Assembly (NCBI RefSeq): GCF_023208195.1
Contig: NZ_CP060034.1
Location: 1,984,001 to 2,048,000 of the forward strand
Direction of reading: 5' to 3'
DNA length: 64,000 nt
Source of the DNA: Nocardioides sp. InS609-2
GTDB lineage: Bacteria > Actinomycetota > Actinomycetes > Propionibacteriales > Nocardioidaceae
A program made the translations under genes and the position numbers. Below the pieces are notes generated by a model. The model saw only the letters and a list, made by a program, of their open reading frames with translations, did no database searches and was not told the origin of the DNA. Shown here one piece after another: positions 9,801 through 17,017 of this stretch. Every line of letters begins with the position of its first letter. The stretch's first letter is position 1.

Positions 9801-10069
9801 ACGGGAGCACCGGACGGGTCGGGCACGGAGACCACGGCGGAGGCAGCGCCGGTGGGCAGCTCACCCTTCAAAGCAGGGATGTCCACCCGGGTTGCAGAGA
9901 AGGACTCGGGCCTGACCCGGACCTTCGCGCCGGACGGCTTGAAGCCGCTGAGCTTCGTGAAGGCTCCGTCGTCGGGGGCAGCGCCCGCCGGAGCGAGGCT
10001 GGCGACCGGCAACACCCCCACACCGAGCACGAGCATGATCAGGACGGCAATTCGGCGTGCACCGGGCAT
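6866..10069 (-). CDS. Large secreted reprolysin-like (M12-type) zinc metalloprotease
   Basis: 1067 residues. The N-terminus is a Sec signal peptide (RRIAVLIMLVLGVGVLP, cleavage after an Ala-Gly-Ala stretch). A propeptide region follows, then a metzincin catalytic domain with HEMGHQFAGNH at about residues 373-383 giving the three zinc histidines, followed by a Met-turn candidate (GSSVMAYAGIC). The C-terminal half holds beta-sandwich/Ig-like segments, including a cadherin-like stretch (LTGSGTDGDGDPLLYLWEQ), and ends with basic Lys/Arg-rich strands. The ATG at 10069 is preceded by GAGGGGAAG. It is probably extracellular and degrades external protein. It is monocistronic, divergent from typA and followed by the nested palindrome element. 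Confidence 0.88.
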   Translation of the reverse strand: MPGARRIAVLIMLVLGVGVLPVASLAPAGAAPDDGAFTKLSGFKPSGAKVRVRPESFSATRVDIPALKGELPTGAASAVVSVPDPSGAPVRFRVQRTQIMESKLAAAHPELATYSGRGVDDPLASISLDLTPMGFHASVRAPGGQRDWYVDPAYNGRGTTQHLSYYGADLPAAEQRRREGEIQGVGDKLRDATAAAPSAAAGAPIVRKVYRLALTSDPTYALKFGASNVLSEKVTLMNRVNQVYNDDLAITMRLVNATDSLNFDTDAEATGPDGPCGSAPCFSLYDDGGTPDDESDDVPGGLDYCDSPALGENRNVLGLLVGASNYDIGHLALGVNGGGVAFLGVVGGDYKASGCTGLPDPRGDLFAIDYVAHEMGHQFAGNHTFNGTQSNCSGGNRESITSVEPGSGSSVMAYAGICRQDNLQAHSDPYFSQRSVDEVTTYTSGAPASNYEVQTVSLRDFSGTDSLQISYDGSAPVSVTRGSTYNAAGVEAAIEAATGADVSVVQWDFDEEGYRPDPTEIDDRGFQVIFNEAPFVLEVPADAGDVDYDALTVTGTGATTLVGETAKGGPSDNGGGLLPEPTNNLAPSVTAPADKTLPMRTPFALTGSGTDGDGDPLLYLWEQNDDASGTAGTALVSNTKIDGPLFRVFGKEAKVSAADSLLTPSPGENLADGSPTRVFPDLAQVLSGNTNAATGVCPTAPPPPVPFVRLDPALVECYSEYLPKTGYLGTPESGVPAMHFRLTARDLYPTGGGLAFDDVTLRLDPTAGPFQVTSQATPGATVAGGTSVPVTWAVNNTQGLAPTVKITASTDGGATFGSVLAAATPNDGSEALTMPNVTAADVRIKIEAVGNYFFDVNDASFKLAASPAPNTTITEGPDDNSVVLEKRQTFDYASSSASATFVCTVDDATVPCGAGGKELKFRAGTHLFGVSAVNAAGVADATPATRTFTVPIDDGQLVKKGDWRKVNDKRAYGNDYVTSSDKGDKLITRIRQATAITLVVSTRKNAGPVKLFVGNHRVKTFSLQGKNRVNRLRAVVFDSPESGKLKVVVGKNKPVRIEGVAVVTDPS

Positions 10070-10151
10070 TGGTAGCGCTTCCCCTCGAGAGAATGACGTC
10101 GCCCGCACTCTAGGCACGGTCCGCTTCCGGCGCCAGCCCCCTACCGGCGAG

Positions 10152-11468
10152 TCAGCCGGGCACGCGCGTCGTACGCAGCTGTGGGGCCAGCACGAACAGC
10201 CCGAGCAGCGGAACCACCGCGAGCGCGGCGAGGCTCAGCGGCAGACCCACGACCTCTCCGAGGCCTCCGACGACGGCGGAGCCAACACTTCCGCCGACCA
10301 GGAAGAAGAGCGTGGCCACACCCAGGGCGACGCCGCGGACGTCCTCGTGCACCGCGTCGCCGACGGCGGCGCTGAGGGCCGGCTGGCCGATGCCGAAGAT
10401 CACGGTCACCACCGCCACGACGAACCCGAGCAGCGGCGCGGAGACGAGCTGCGCGCCGAGCGACGCCAGCAGCAGCGCCACACTGGCACCCACGGTGGCA
10501 GCGGCGATCGCGGCGGCCGGCCCGATCCGGTCGATCAACGGTCCGGCGAAACGCGGCACGAAGAGCGCGACGGCCGCGCTCGGAACGAGCAGCAGGCCGA
10601 CCTGCCACGGCTCCCAGCCCTCGGCGACGAGCACCGCGGGCACACCGATCAGCAGCGCGAACCACGACGCGGGGATGGCCGACGCCGCGATGGCGCTGCG
10701 CACCACGGCCGGGTTGCGCACCACACTCACCGGCAGGAACCCGTGTGGGCGTCGACGCATCCGCCACGCGACCGCGGGGGCCCCGAAGACCATCAGGAAG
10801 ACGCCGACCAGGGCCACCACCAGACCCGTCGACGGCGACTGCACCAGCAGCACCAGCCCGGCAGCGGTCGCCGCCACGAGCACAGCGCCGAGTACGTCGA
10901 GGCTGGCGCCGGTGCCCTCACCCGTCAGCGCCCGCCAGATCAGCGGGAGCACCAGCGCACCGAGGATCGGCAGCGCCATCACCGCGCGCCAGCCGAACGC
11001 ATGCTCGACGATGCCGCCCACGAGCGGGCCCATGCAGCTGACGGCGGCAGCGGTCGCAGCGAGCCGGCCCAGAGCCAGTCCGCGCACCGGGCCGGCGTAC
11101 CTCGCACTCAGCACGGCGACGCCGAGCGTCGGCACGGCAGCGGCGCCCGCGCCCTGCAACAGGCGGGCGACGAGCAGCACGGAGTAGGTCGGGGCGAAGG
11201 CCGCGACCAGGGCGCCACCCGTCATCAGGCCGATGCCGACCATCAACGGGATGCGCACGCCGACCAGGTCGGAGACCCGGCCGTAGACGGCGGTGGTCAC
11301 CGCGAGCATCAACGTGTAGAGGCTGATCGTCCAGATGGCGGTCCCGACGCTGATGCCGAAGTCGGCACCCATCAGCGGCAGGGCGATCGCGGCGGAGGAT
11401 GAGCCCATGCCGGCGAGCCCGAACAGGAGTCCGAGCAGGGTCGACAGGCGGCGGGATTCGGCAAGCAT
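10152..11468 (-). CDS. MFS transporter (drug-efflux type)
   Basis: About 438 residues with roughly twelve or more hydrophobic segments. The loop between helices 2 and 3 reads GRVSDLVGVRIPLMVG, the major facilitator signature, and LLVARLLQGAGAAAVPTLGVAVL matches helices 4-5 of DHA-type exporters. The substrate cannot be deduced; multidrug or metabolite export is the usual role. The ATG at 11468 has GGAG six bases upstream; an alternative ATG at 11501 would add 11 residues. It is divergent from the acyl-CoA dehydrogenase gene with about 70 bases between starts, so a shared promoter region is likely. Confidence 0.87.
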   Translation of the reverse strand: MLAESRRLSTLLGLLFGLAGMGSSSAAIALPLMGADFGISVGTAIWTISLYTLMLAVTTAVYGRVSDLVGVRIPLMVGIGLMTGGALVAAFAPTYSVLLVARLLQGAGAAAVPTLGVAVLSARYAGPVRGLALGRLAATAAAVSCMGPLVGGIVEHAFGWRAVMALPILGALVLPLIWRALTGEGTGASLDVLGAVLVAATAAGLVLLVQSPSTGLVVALVGVFLMVFGAPAVAWRMRRRPHGFLPVSVVRNPAVVRSAIAASAIPASWFALLIGVPAVLVAEGWEPWQVGLLLVPSAAVALFVPRFAGPLIDRIGPAAAIAAATVGASVALLLASLGAQLVSAPLLGFVVAVVTVIFGIGQPALSAAVGDAVHEDVRGVALGVATLFFLVGGSVGSAVVGGLGEVVGLPLSLAALAVVPLLGLFVLAPQLRTTRVPG

Positions 11469-11538
11469 CGAGGGCTCCAACCCCGGCCACGCCCTCTGCA
11501 TTCCGTCAGGCGTCTCACGCGCCCTACGCTGGAGCACC

Positions 11539-12705
11539 ATGACTGCCAGCCGTGTCCTCCCCACCGACGAAGCCACCGACCTCCTCAAGCTGGTGCGCGA
11601 CCTCGCCACCAACGAGCTCGCGCCGCGCTCGGCCGAGGCCGAGGCGACCGAGACCTTCCCGCGGGACGTCTTCCGGATGCTCGGCGAGGTCGGCGTTCTC
11701 GGACTCCCGTACGACGAGGAGTACGGCGGCGGCGGGCAGCCCTACGAGGTGTACCTGCAGGTGCTCGAGGAGCTCGGCGCCGTGTGGTCGAGCGTCGGCG
11801 TCGGCACCAGCGTGCACGCGCTGTCGTGCTTCGGCCTGGTGAAGTTCGGCACCGACGAGCAGAAGAAGCAGTGGCTGCCCGACATGCTCGGCGGCCAGCT
11901 GCTCGGCGCCTACTGCCTCTCCGAGCCGCATGCCGGCTCCGACCCGGCGGCGATGCGCGCGACGGCCAAGCTCGACGGCGACGACTACGTGCTCAACGGC
12001 GCGAAGGCGTGGACCACGCACGGCGGCCAGGCCGACTTCTACAAGGTGATGGCCCGCACGTCCGACGACCGCAACGGCATCTCCTGCTTCCTCGTGCCCG
12101 CCGATGCCGAGGGGCTCACGGCCGACAACCCCGAGAAGAAGATGGGCCTCACCGGCTCGACCACGGCGACCATGTTGTTCAGCGACGTGCGGGTGCCCGT
12201 CGAGCGCCGGCTCGGCGCCGAGGGTGACGGCCTCAAGATCGCGCTGGCCGGCCTCGACTCCGGCCGTCTAGGCATCGCCGCCGTCGCCATCGGGCTCGCC
12301 CAGGGCGCCCTCGACAAGGCGGTCGCCTACGCCCAGGAGCGCCAGACGTTCGGGCAACGCATCATCGACCACCAGGGCCTGGCGTTCGTGCTGGCCGACA
12401 TGGAGGCGGCGGTGCAGAGCGCCCGCGCCATGACGCTGCACGCCGCCCGCCTCAAGGACCGCGGCCTGCCGTTTTCCCGCGAGGCCAGCATCGCCAAGCT
12501 GGTCGCCACCGACAACGCCATGAAGGTCACCACCGACGCCGTACAGGTGCTTGGCGGCTACGGCTACACCAAGGACTTCCCCGTCGAGCGCTACATGCGT
12601 GAGGCCAAGGTCATGCAGATCTTCGAGGGCACCAACCAGATCCAGCGGATGGTCATCGGCCGCTCCCTCGACAAGGACAACGCGGGCACGATCACCCACG
12701 GCTGA
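11539..12705 (+). CDS. Acyl-CoA dehydrogenase
   Basis: 388 residues, the normal length for the FAD-dependent family that makes trans-2-enoyl-CoA from acyl-CoA in beta-oxidation or branched-chain amino acid breakdown. Family signatures are AYCLSEPHAGSDPAAM, the FAD/substrate segment GLTGSTTATMLFSDVRVP, RQTFGQRI and QVLGGYGYTKDFPVER. The catalytic glutamate lies in IFEGTNQIQRMVIGR near the C-terminus. The motif pattern fits short-chain or branched-chain members, but chain length cannot be decided from the sequence alone. The start was chosen at the ATG directly before the typical N-terminal helix. Confidence 0.93.
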   Translation: MTASRVLPTDEATDLLKLVRDLATNELAPRSAEAEATETFPRDVFRMLGEVGVLGLPYDEEYGGGGQPYEVYLQVLEELGAVWSSVGVGTSVHALSCFGLVKFGTDEQKKQWLPDMLGGQLLGAYCLSEPHAGSDPAAMRATAKLDGDDYVLNGAKAWTTHGGQADFYKVMARTSDDRNGISCFLVPADAEGLTADNPEKKMGLTGSTTATMLFSDVRVPVERRLGAEGDGLKIALAGLDSGRLGIAAVAIGLAQGALDKAVAYAQERQTFGQRIIDHQGLAFVLADMEAAVQSARAMTLHAARLKDRGLPFSREASIAKLVATDNAMKVTTDAVQVLGGYGYTKDFPVERYMREAKVMQIFEGTNQIQRMVIGRSLDKDNAGTITHG

Positions 12706-12758
12706 GACCACCGGTAGCGGTGGTGTCCGCTCACCACCTGCGTGCCACGGTGGAGGGC

Positions 12759-13283
12759 ATGACCAAGAAGATCGCATTCCTGACCGCGTCAGAGGGCATC
12801 GAGAGGGTCGAGCTGACCGAACCCTGGGAGGCCGTCGTACAAGCCGGGCACACCGCCGTACTCCTGTCGCCGGAGGCCGGCGAGGTGCAGACCTTCGACC
12901 ACCTCGACAAGGCCGAGACGAGGCCGGTGGACGTGAAGGTGTCCGACGCAAGCATCGACGAGTACGACGCGCTCGTGCTGCCCGGCGGTGTCGCCAACCC
13001 CGATGCCTTGCGCATGGACGCCGACGCCGTGAGGTTCGTCAAGGACTTCGTGGCGTCCGGCAAGCCGGTCGCGGCCATCTGTCACGCGCCGTGGACGCTC
13101 GTCGAGGCCGGTGTCCTCGACGGCAAGCGGCTGACGTCGTGGCCGAGCCTGCAGACCGACATCCGCAATGCCGGCGGCACCTGGGTCGACGAGGAGGTCG
13201 TCACCGACGGCAACCTCATCTCCAGCCGCAACCCGGGCGACCTGCCGGCGTTCAACAAGGCCCTGCTCGACGCGATCGGCTGA
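12759..13283 (+). CDS. DJ-1/PfpI family protein (type 1 glutamine amidotransferase-like)
   Basis: 174 residues. The fold is evident from the N-terminal strand (KIAFLTASEGIERVEL), the ALVLPGGVANPD turn and the nucleophile elbow AAICHAPW with Cys108 followed by His109, as in the PfpI/YhbO/YajL group. A GGAGG ribosome site directly precedes the ATG at 12759. Members are reported as proteases, chaperones, deglycases or hydratases of reactive carbonyls, so the substrate is open. It follows the acyl-CoA dehydrogenase by 53 bases on the same strand and may share its transcript. Confidence 0.92.
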   Translation: MTKKIAFLTASEGIERVELTEPWEAVVQAGHTAVLLSPEAGEVQTFDHLDKAETRPVDVKVSDASIDEYDALVLPGGVANPDALRMDADAVRFVKDFVASGKPVAAICHAPWTLVEAGVLDGKRLTSWPSLQTDIRNAGGTWVDEEVVTDGNLISSRNPGDLPAFNKALLDAIG

Positions 13284-13284
13284 C

Positions 13285-13974
13285 TCAGCGGGTGACGTGC
13301 CAGCGCCCGAGCAGGGTGCCGGCTTCCTCGAGCAGCAGCGTCGGGGTCAGGGGTACGTCGATCTCCGAGCCCACCACGATCCGCAGCCGGCTACCGGCCA
13401 CCGCGCGGGGCACGACGGTGACGCAGAGCTCGTCGGCGACACCCTCGGCCAGCAGGTGATGCAGCAGCTGTGGGCCGCCCTCCGACAGCTGCTCGGTGAA
13501 CCCGCGGTCGTACAGGGCAGCCTTCAGGGTGACGAGGTCGACCGAGTAGGTGCCGAGGACCATGACGTTCTCGGGCCCCAGCAGCGCGCGCGCCTCGGCG
13601 AGTCCGGGTGCGCGCTCGGTGGTCGCCATCAGCACCCGGCCGGGCTCGGCGCCCTGGAGCAGCGGCGGCACCCGCGCCGAACGGCTCACGACGACGAGAG
13701 GCACGGCGGTGGGTCGGTAGCCCTCGGTGCGCAGTGTGCCCGCACCGACCACCACGCAGTCAGCGACCCGGCGCAGCGCGTCGAAGACCCGCTTGTCGGC
13801 GGCGTTGTTGATGCCGCCGCTCTTGCCGTCCTCGCCCTGGGCGGCGCCGTCGACGGTGCTCACCATGTTCACCCGCAGCCACGGCCCCACATGGTCGAAG
13901 GGCCGCGCGTAGCGGGCCGACAGGTCGTCGTCCGCGACGTCGGCACCCGGGTCGTCGCCGATCAGGACGCGCAT
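13285..13974 (-). CDS. RibD C-terminal-like pyrimidine/dihydrofolate reductase family protein
   Basis: 229 residues matching the stand-alone RibD reductase domain: RVNMVSTVDGAAQGEDGKSGGINN near the N-terminus, VVVGAGTLRTEGY for NADPH contact and SEGGPQLLHHLLAEGVADEL toward the C-terminus. Relatives reduce the riboflavin precursor or, in the mycobacterial case (Rv2671), can act as an alternative dihydrofolate reductase. It is the last gene of a minus-strand operon containing a FolP2-like gene, which makes a pterin-related role attractive but unproven. The ATG at 13974 overlaps the preceding gene by 13 bases. Confidence 0.85.
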   Translation of the reverse strand: MRVLIGDDPGADVADDDLSARYARPFDHVGPWLRVNMVSTVDGAAQGEDGKSGGINNAADKRVFDALRRVADCVVVGAGTLRTEGYRPTAVPLVVVSRSARVPPLLQGAEPGRVLMATTERAPGLAEARALLGPENVMVLGTYSVDLVTLKAALYDRGFTEQLSEGGPQLLHHLLAEGVADELCVTVVPRAVAGSRLRIVVGSEIDVPLTPTLLLEEAGTLLGRWHVTR

Positions 13975-14480
13975 GTCCACCTCACCACCCAGTAGGCGAC
14001 CCCGTACGGGTCGTCGGCGTAGTCGACCACGGCCTCCTCGACGCTGAGCCCCCCCAGCGAGGCCAGCCCGTCGATGCCGCTGGCCCACAGCTCAGCAGCC
14101 AAGGTCAGGTCGAGGCCCGCGAGCGCGCTGGCGTCTCCGGCGGCCAGCGCCGCACCCAGCGCGTCGTCGAACGCGACGGCCCGGTCGTCGAGGTGGCCTG
14201 GCGCCTTCTCGGTGCGCTTCGCCGACCCGTTGGCCAGCACCAGCACCGGGTCGTCCGCCTGAGACCGGGCCCTGACCCGGTGTGGGGCGGACGACTCGAG
14301 GAGATGGGTGCCCACACGCTCGGCCTGTACGTCGGCAGCCACGATCCGCACTCCGTCTGCCCCATCGACCAGCCACGCGACCGCCGACGTCGCTGCGGCA
14401 CGCAGCTCGGCGACGGGGTCCTCGCGGCCGGCGTACTCGGGCAGCAGGGCCAGCACCGGCGCCACGATCGCGACTCTCAC
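13962..14480 (-). CDS. Class III extradiol dioxygenase (LigB)-like small protein
   Basis: 172 residues. The alternating strand/helix pattern with the opening VAIVAPVLALLPEYAG, the segment DPVAELRAAATSAVAWLV and the later DDRAVAFDDALGAALAAGD resemble the uncharacterised actinobacterial proteins annotated as class III extradiol dioxygenase subunit B-like. The iron-binding histidines of true LigB enzymes are not evident, so catalysis as a ring-cleavage enzyme is doubtful. It overlaps folP2 by four bases and the RibD-like gene by 13. Function unknown. Confidence 0.6.
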   Translation of the reverse strand: MRVAIVAPVLALLPEYAGREDPVAELRAAATSAVAWLVDGADGVRIVAADVQAERVGTHLLESSAPHRVRARSQADDPVLVLANGSAKRTEKAPGHLDDRAVAFDDALGAALAAGDASALAGLDLTLAAELWASGIDGLASLGGLSVEEAVVDYADDPYGVAYWVVRWTCAS

Positions 14481-15340
14481 TGCAGTCCCCGGATCGCGCG
14501 CTGCGGCGGACGCCGGCCGGCGATGGTGTCGATCATGTCGACGACCTGACGGGTCTCGGTGACCTCGTGCACGCGGTAGATCCGGGCGCCGGCGAGCGCG
14601 CAGACGGCGGTGGCGGCGAGGGTGCCGGTCAGCCGCTCACCCACGGGTACGTCGAGGGTCTCGCCGACGAAGTCCTTGTTGGAGAGCGACACGAGCACCG
14701 GCCAGCCGGTGGCGACCAGCTCGCCCAGACGGCGGGTGATCTCGAGCGAGTGGAAGGTGTTCTTGCCGAAGTCGTGGGCGGGGTCGATCACGATCGACTC
14801 ACGGCGTACGCCGGCGGCAAGCGCCCGCTCGGCATAGGCGACGGTGTCGTGGATGGCAGAGGCCACCACGTCGTCGTACTCCAGGCGATAGGGCCTGGTG
14901 CGCGGGGTCGCCCCGCCGGTGTGGGTGCAGATGATCGCGGCGCCGTGCTCGGCCGCCGCGTCGACCAGCGCGGGATCCGCGCCACCCCAGGCATCGTTGA
15001 GCACGTCGGCGCCCTCGGCGCACACCACTCGACCGACCTCGGCCCGCCAGGTGTCGACGGAGATGACCAGGTCGGGATACGCCGACCGCACGCGGCCCAC
15101 GAACGAGGCGACCCGGCGGATCTCCTCGGCGGCGTCGATCTCGACGCCCGGAGCCGCCTTGATGCCGCCGATGTCGACGATCTCGGCGCCCTGGTCGACG
15201 ACCTGCGCGACCCGGTCGAAGGCCTTGTCCTCGGCCCAGGTGGCGCCCTTGTCGTAGAACGAGTCGGGGGTGCGGTTGACGATGGCCATCATCAGCGTGG
15301 CGTCGTCGGCGAACGGGTGCCGACCGAGCACGAGTGTCAC
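14477..15340 (-). CDS. folP2: FolP2-like dihydropteroate synthase paralogue with altered active site
   Basis: 287 residues with the TIM-barrel layout of dihydropteroate synthase, but the conserved loops differ. The usual NxTPDSF…DGG loop reads NRTPDSFYDKGAT. The GGESTRPG loop reads GGIKAAPG (residues 58-65), so the Ser-Thr-Arg of the substrate-binding loop is missing. The DPGxGFGK loop reads DPAHDFGK. This is the pattern of mycobacterial FolP2 (Rv1207), which also sits beside gpgS. It is therefore unlikely to be the housekeeping folate enzyme. It overlaps gpgS upstream and the LigB-like gene downstream by four bases each. Confidence 0.85.
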   Translation of the reverse strand: MTLVLGRHPFADDATLMMAIVNRTPDSFYDKGATWAEDKAFDRVAQVVDQGAEIVDIGGIKAAPGVEIDAAEEIRRVASFVGRVRSAYPDLVISVDTWRAEVGRVVCAEGADVLNDAWGGADPALVDAAAEHGAAIICTHTGGATPRTRPYRLEYDDVVASAIHDTVAYAERALAAGVRRESIVIDPAHDFGKNTFHSLEITRRLGELVATGWPVLVSLSNKDFVGETLDVPVGERLTGTLAATAVCALAGARIYRVHEVTETRQVVDMIDTIAGRRPPQRAIRGLQ

Positions 15341-16236
15341 CTGAGCTCCTCTGCCGGCGGTCGTTCGAGCGTGGGGACCATCATCTCGACCGCCTCGACC
15401 CGCTCGCCCTCGGGGTGGAACTGGCGCAGCACCACGCCTGTGTCGGAGCGCTCGAGGCCCGCGCGGTCGAGCGCCGCCGCCAGGATCTGGGTCGACATCC
15501 CGCCCAGGTCACGGAGCGCCTGGTGGCGGTGCGCCCGGCGGCCGAGGTCGACCTGGGCCAGGGCAGCTTGGCCGTGGGTGCGCACGGTGTCGACCAGCGC
15601 GGCCAGCTCGACGGCGTACCCGGTCGGGATCGCCAGCGAGCCGAAGAGCTCGCGGCGGATCGCCCACTCCCCGGCCAGCGGCTGGATGAGTCCGGCCAGC
15701 TCGGGAAAGAGCACCGCGACGAGGGGTCGGGCGACGAGCTCGGTCACCCGGCCACCTTCGAAGGCCGATGCCGGGTCGTCCCCGAACGGGCGCTCGTAGA
15801 AGCCCTTGACCAGCTGCGGCGCGGGATCGGTGAGCAGCGGCCCCAGCAGCCCCGGGACGAAGTGGGTGTCCCAGTCGAGCAGGTCGGCGTCCATGAAAAC
15901 GACGACGTCACCGGTCGTGACGAACTGCGACTTCCACATCGCCTCGCCCTTGCCCGGGTGCGAGCCCAGGTCGGGACGGATGTCGGCCGACCGGTGCACG
16001 ACGGCGCCGGCGTCCTCGGCCACGGCGTACGTCTGGTCGGTCGAGTCGGAGTCGATGACCACGATCTCGTCGAGCAGCGACACCGTCTCCATCAGCGCGT
16101 CTCGCACACGCGTCACGACGTCGCCGACGGTGGCGGCCTCGTTCCGGGCTGGTACGACGAGACTCACCCGGGTCGCGCCCTTGGCTGCGACCAGGTCGGC
16201 GAGGGCCCAGTCGTCCCAGTGGTAGGTCGCGATCAT
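15337..16236 (-). CDS. gpgS: Glucosyl-3-phosphoglycerate synthase
   Basis: 299 residues, a GT81/GT-A family retaining glucosyltransferase that makes glucosyl-3-phosphoglycerate from an NDP-glucose and 3-phosphoglycerate, the first step toward methylglucose lipopolysaccharides or glucosylglycerate. Visible motifs: VSLVVPARNEAATVGDV for the nucleotide strand, the metal-binding DAD at 116-118 (VVVFMDADLLDWD), PGKGEAMW and VKGFYERP. Next to folP2, as in mycobacteria (Rv1207-Rv1208). The ATG lies 22 bases after the amidase stop. No glucosyl-phosphoglycerate phosphatase is seen nearby. Confidence 0.93.
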   Translation of the reverse strand: MIATYHWDDWALADLVAAKGATRVSLVVPARNEAATVGDVVTRVRDALMETVSLLDEIVVIDSDSTDQTYAVAEDAGAVVHRSADIRPDLGSHPGKGEAMWKSQFVTTGDVVVFMDADLLDWDTHFVPGLLGPLLTDPAPQLVKGFYERPFGDDPASAFEGGRVTELVARPLVAVLFPELAGLIQPLAGEWAIRRELFGSLAIPTGYAVELAALVDTVRTHGQAALAQVDLGRRAHRHQALRDLGGMSTQILAAALDRAGLERSDTGVVLRQFHPEGERVEAVEMMVPTLERPPAEELR

Positions 16237-16258
16237 CGTGGCGACGATAGCCGTGGAG

Positions 16259-17017
16259 TCACGACAGGTAGGAGCGCACGCCCCGCACGAGCCCCTTCGC
16301 GTACGTCGCCCGGCCGCGCTTGCTGGTCATCCGCCGGGCCTCGGCGGCGCTGCGCATGTTGCCCAGCTCGACCATCACGACCGGCATCTCGGAGAGATTG
16401 AGGGTGCCGAGGTCACCGCGCACGTCGATGCCGTCGCCGCCGGCGATGTAGTTGGCCACTGGCAGACCGGCCCGCTTCAGTCCGCGCTTCATGTCGCGGG
16501 CCAGAGAGGCGGACGGGGGCGCGATGTCGGCGGTCCAACCTGGCCGCGAGGCCGGCGTGATGACGTGGAAGCCGCGAGCCCCCGCGGCGTACGACCCGTC
16601 AGCGTGGATGCTGATCTTCAGGTCGGCGTCGATGTCGTTGCCGGCGCGGCCGCGCACGTCCACGCACGGGCCCCAGCGGTCCTGCCGGTTGGTGGTGCGC
16701 ACCATCACGACCCGGGCACCGAGGTGAAGCAGCCGCGCGCGCACCAGCCGGGTGACCTGCCAGGTGAACGTCGCCTCCGGGTAGCCACCGTTGGTCGACG
16801 TACCGGTCGTGTTGCACGGCTTGGAAAACCCCCCCGCCGGCACCGGCCGGTTGATCTGCTGTGGGTAGTTGTGGTTGCCGAGCTGGTGCCCGGCATCGAG
16901 GACGACGACCCGCCCGGCGAGCGGTCGGTCCGCTGGTTGAGGAGGTTGCCGAGCAACCGTCTCGAAACCCGCGGCGCCCCCGATCAGGGACAGCGCGAGA
17001 GCCAGGGCCGCGATCAT
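16259..17017 (-). CDS. N-acetylmuramoyl-L-alanine amidase (Amidase_3)
   Basis: 252 residues. An N-terminal hydrophobic segment (IAALALALSLIGGAAG) is a signal peptide or anchor. The zinc amidase begins with VVVLDAGHQLG (His44), and a further zinc ligand lies in KISIHADGS. The enzyme cleaves the bond between muramic acid and the stem peptide of peptidoglycan, so it acts outside the membrane. Residues about 17-28, just after the signal peptide, are encoded by a dispersed palindromic repeat (16935-16969). Its ATG overlaps the galE stop by four bases. Confidence 0.9.
   Translation of the reverse strand: MIAALALALSLIGGAAGFETVARQPPQPADRPLAGRVVVLDAGHQLGNHNYPQQINRPVPAGGFSKPCNTTGTSTNGGYPEATFTWQVTRLVRARLLHLGARVVMVRTTNRQDRWGPCVDVRGRAGNDIDADLKISIHADGSYAAGARGFHVITPASRPGWTADIAPPSASLARDMKRGLKRAGLPVANYIAGGDGIDVRGDLGTLNLSEMPVVMVELGNMRSAAEARRMTSKRGRATYAKGLVRGVRSYLS
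16935..16969. repeat. Dispersed palindromic repeat inside the amidase gene
   Basis: The plus strand starts GGTTGAGGAGG and ends CTCGAAACC, with an inner perfect hairpin GGTTG-CCGAG-CAACC. The same end pair occurs at 48311-48346 on the other strand, and a related GGTCGAG…TCGAGACC version at 29862 and 33264. It encodes part of the linker between signal peptide and catalytic domain of the amidase, so it is tolerated in frame. Confidence 0.7.

Noticed and set aside
9678..11402. 574-codon plus-strand frame across the protease and MFS genes
   Set aside because: It spans two well-supported minus-strand genes and is low-complexity (Arg/Gly/Asp/His); a shadow.
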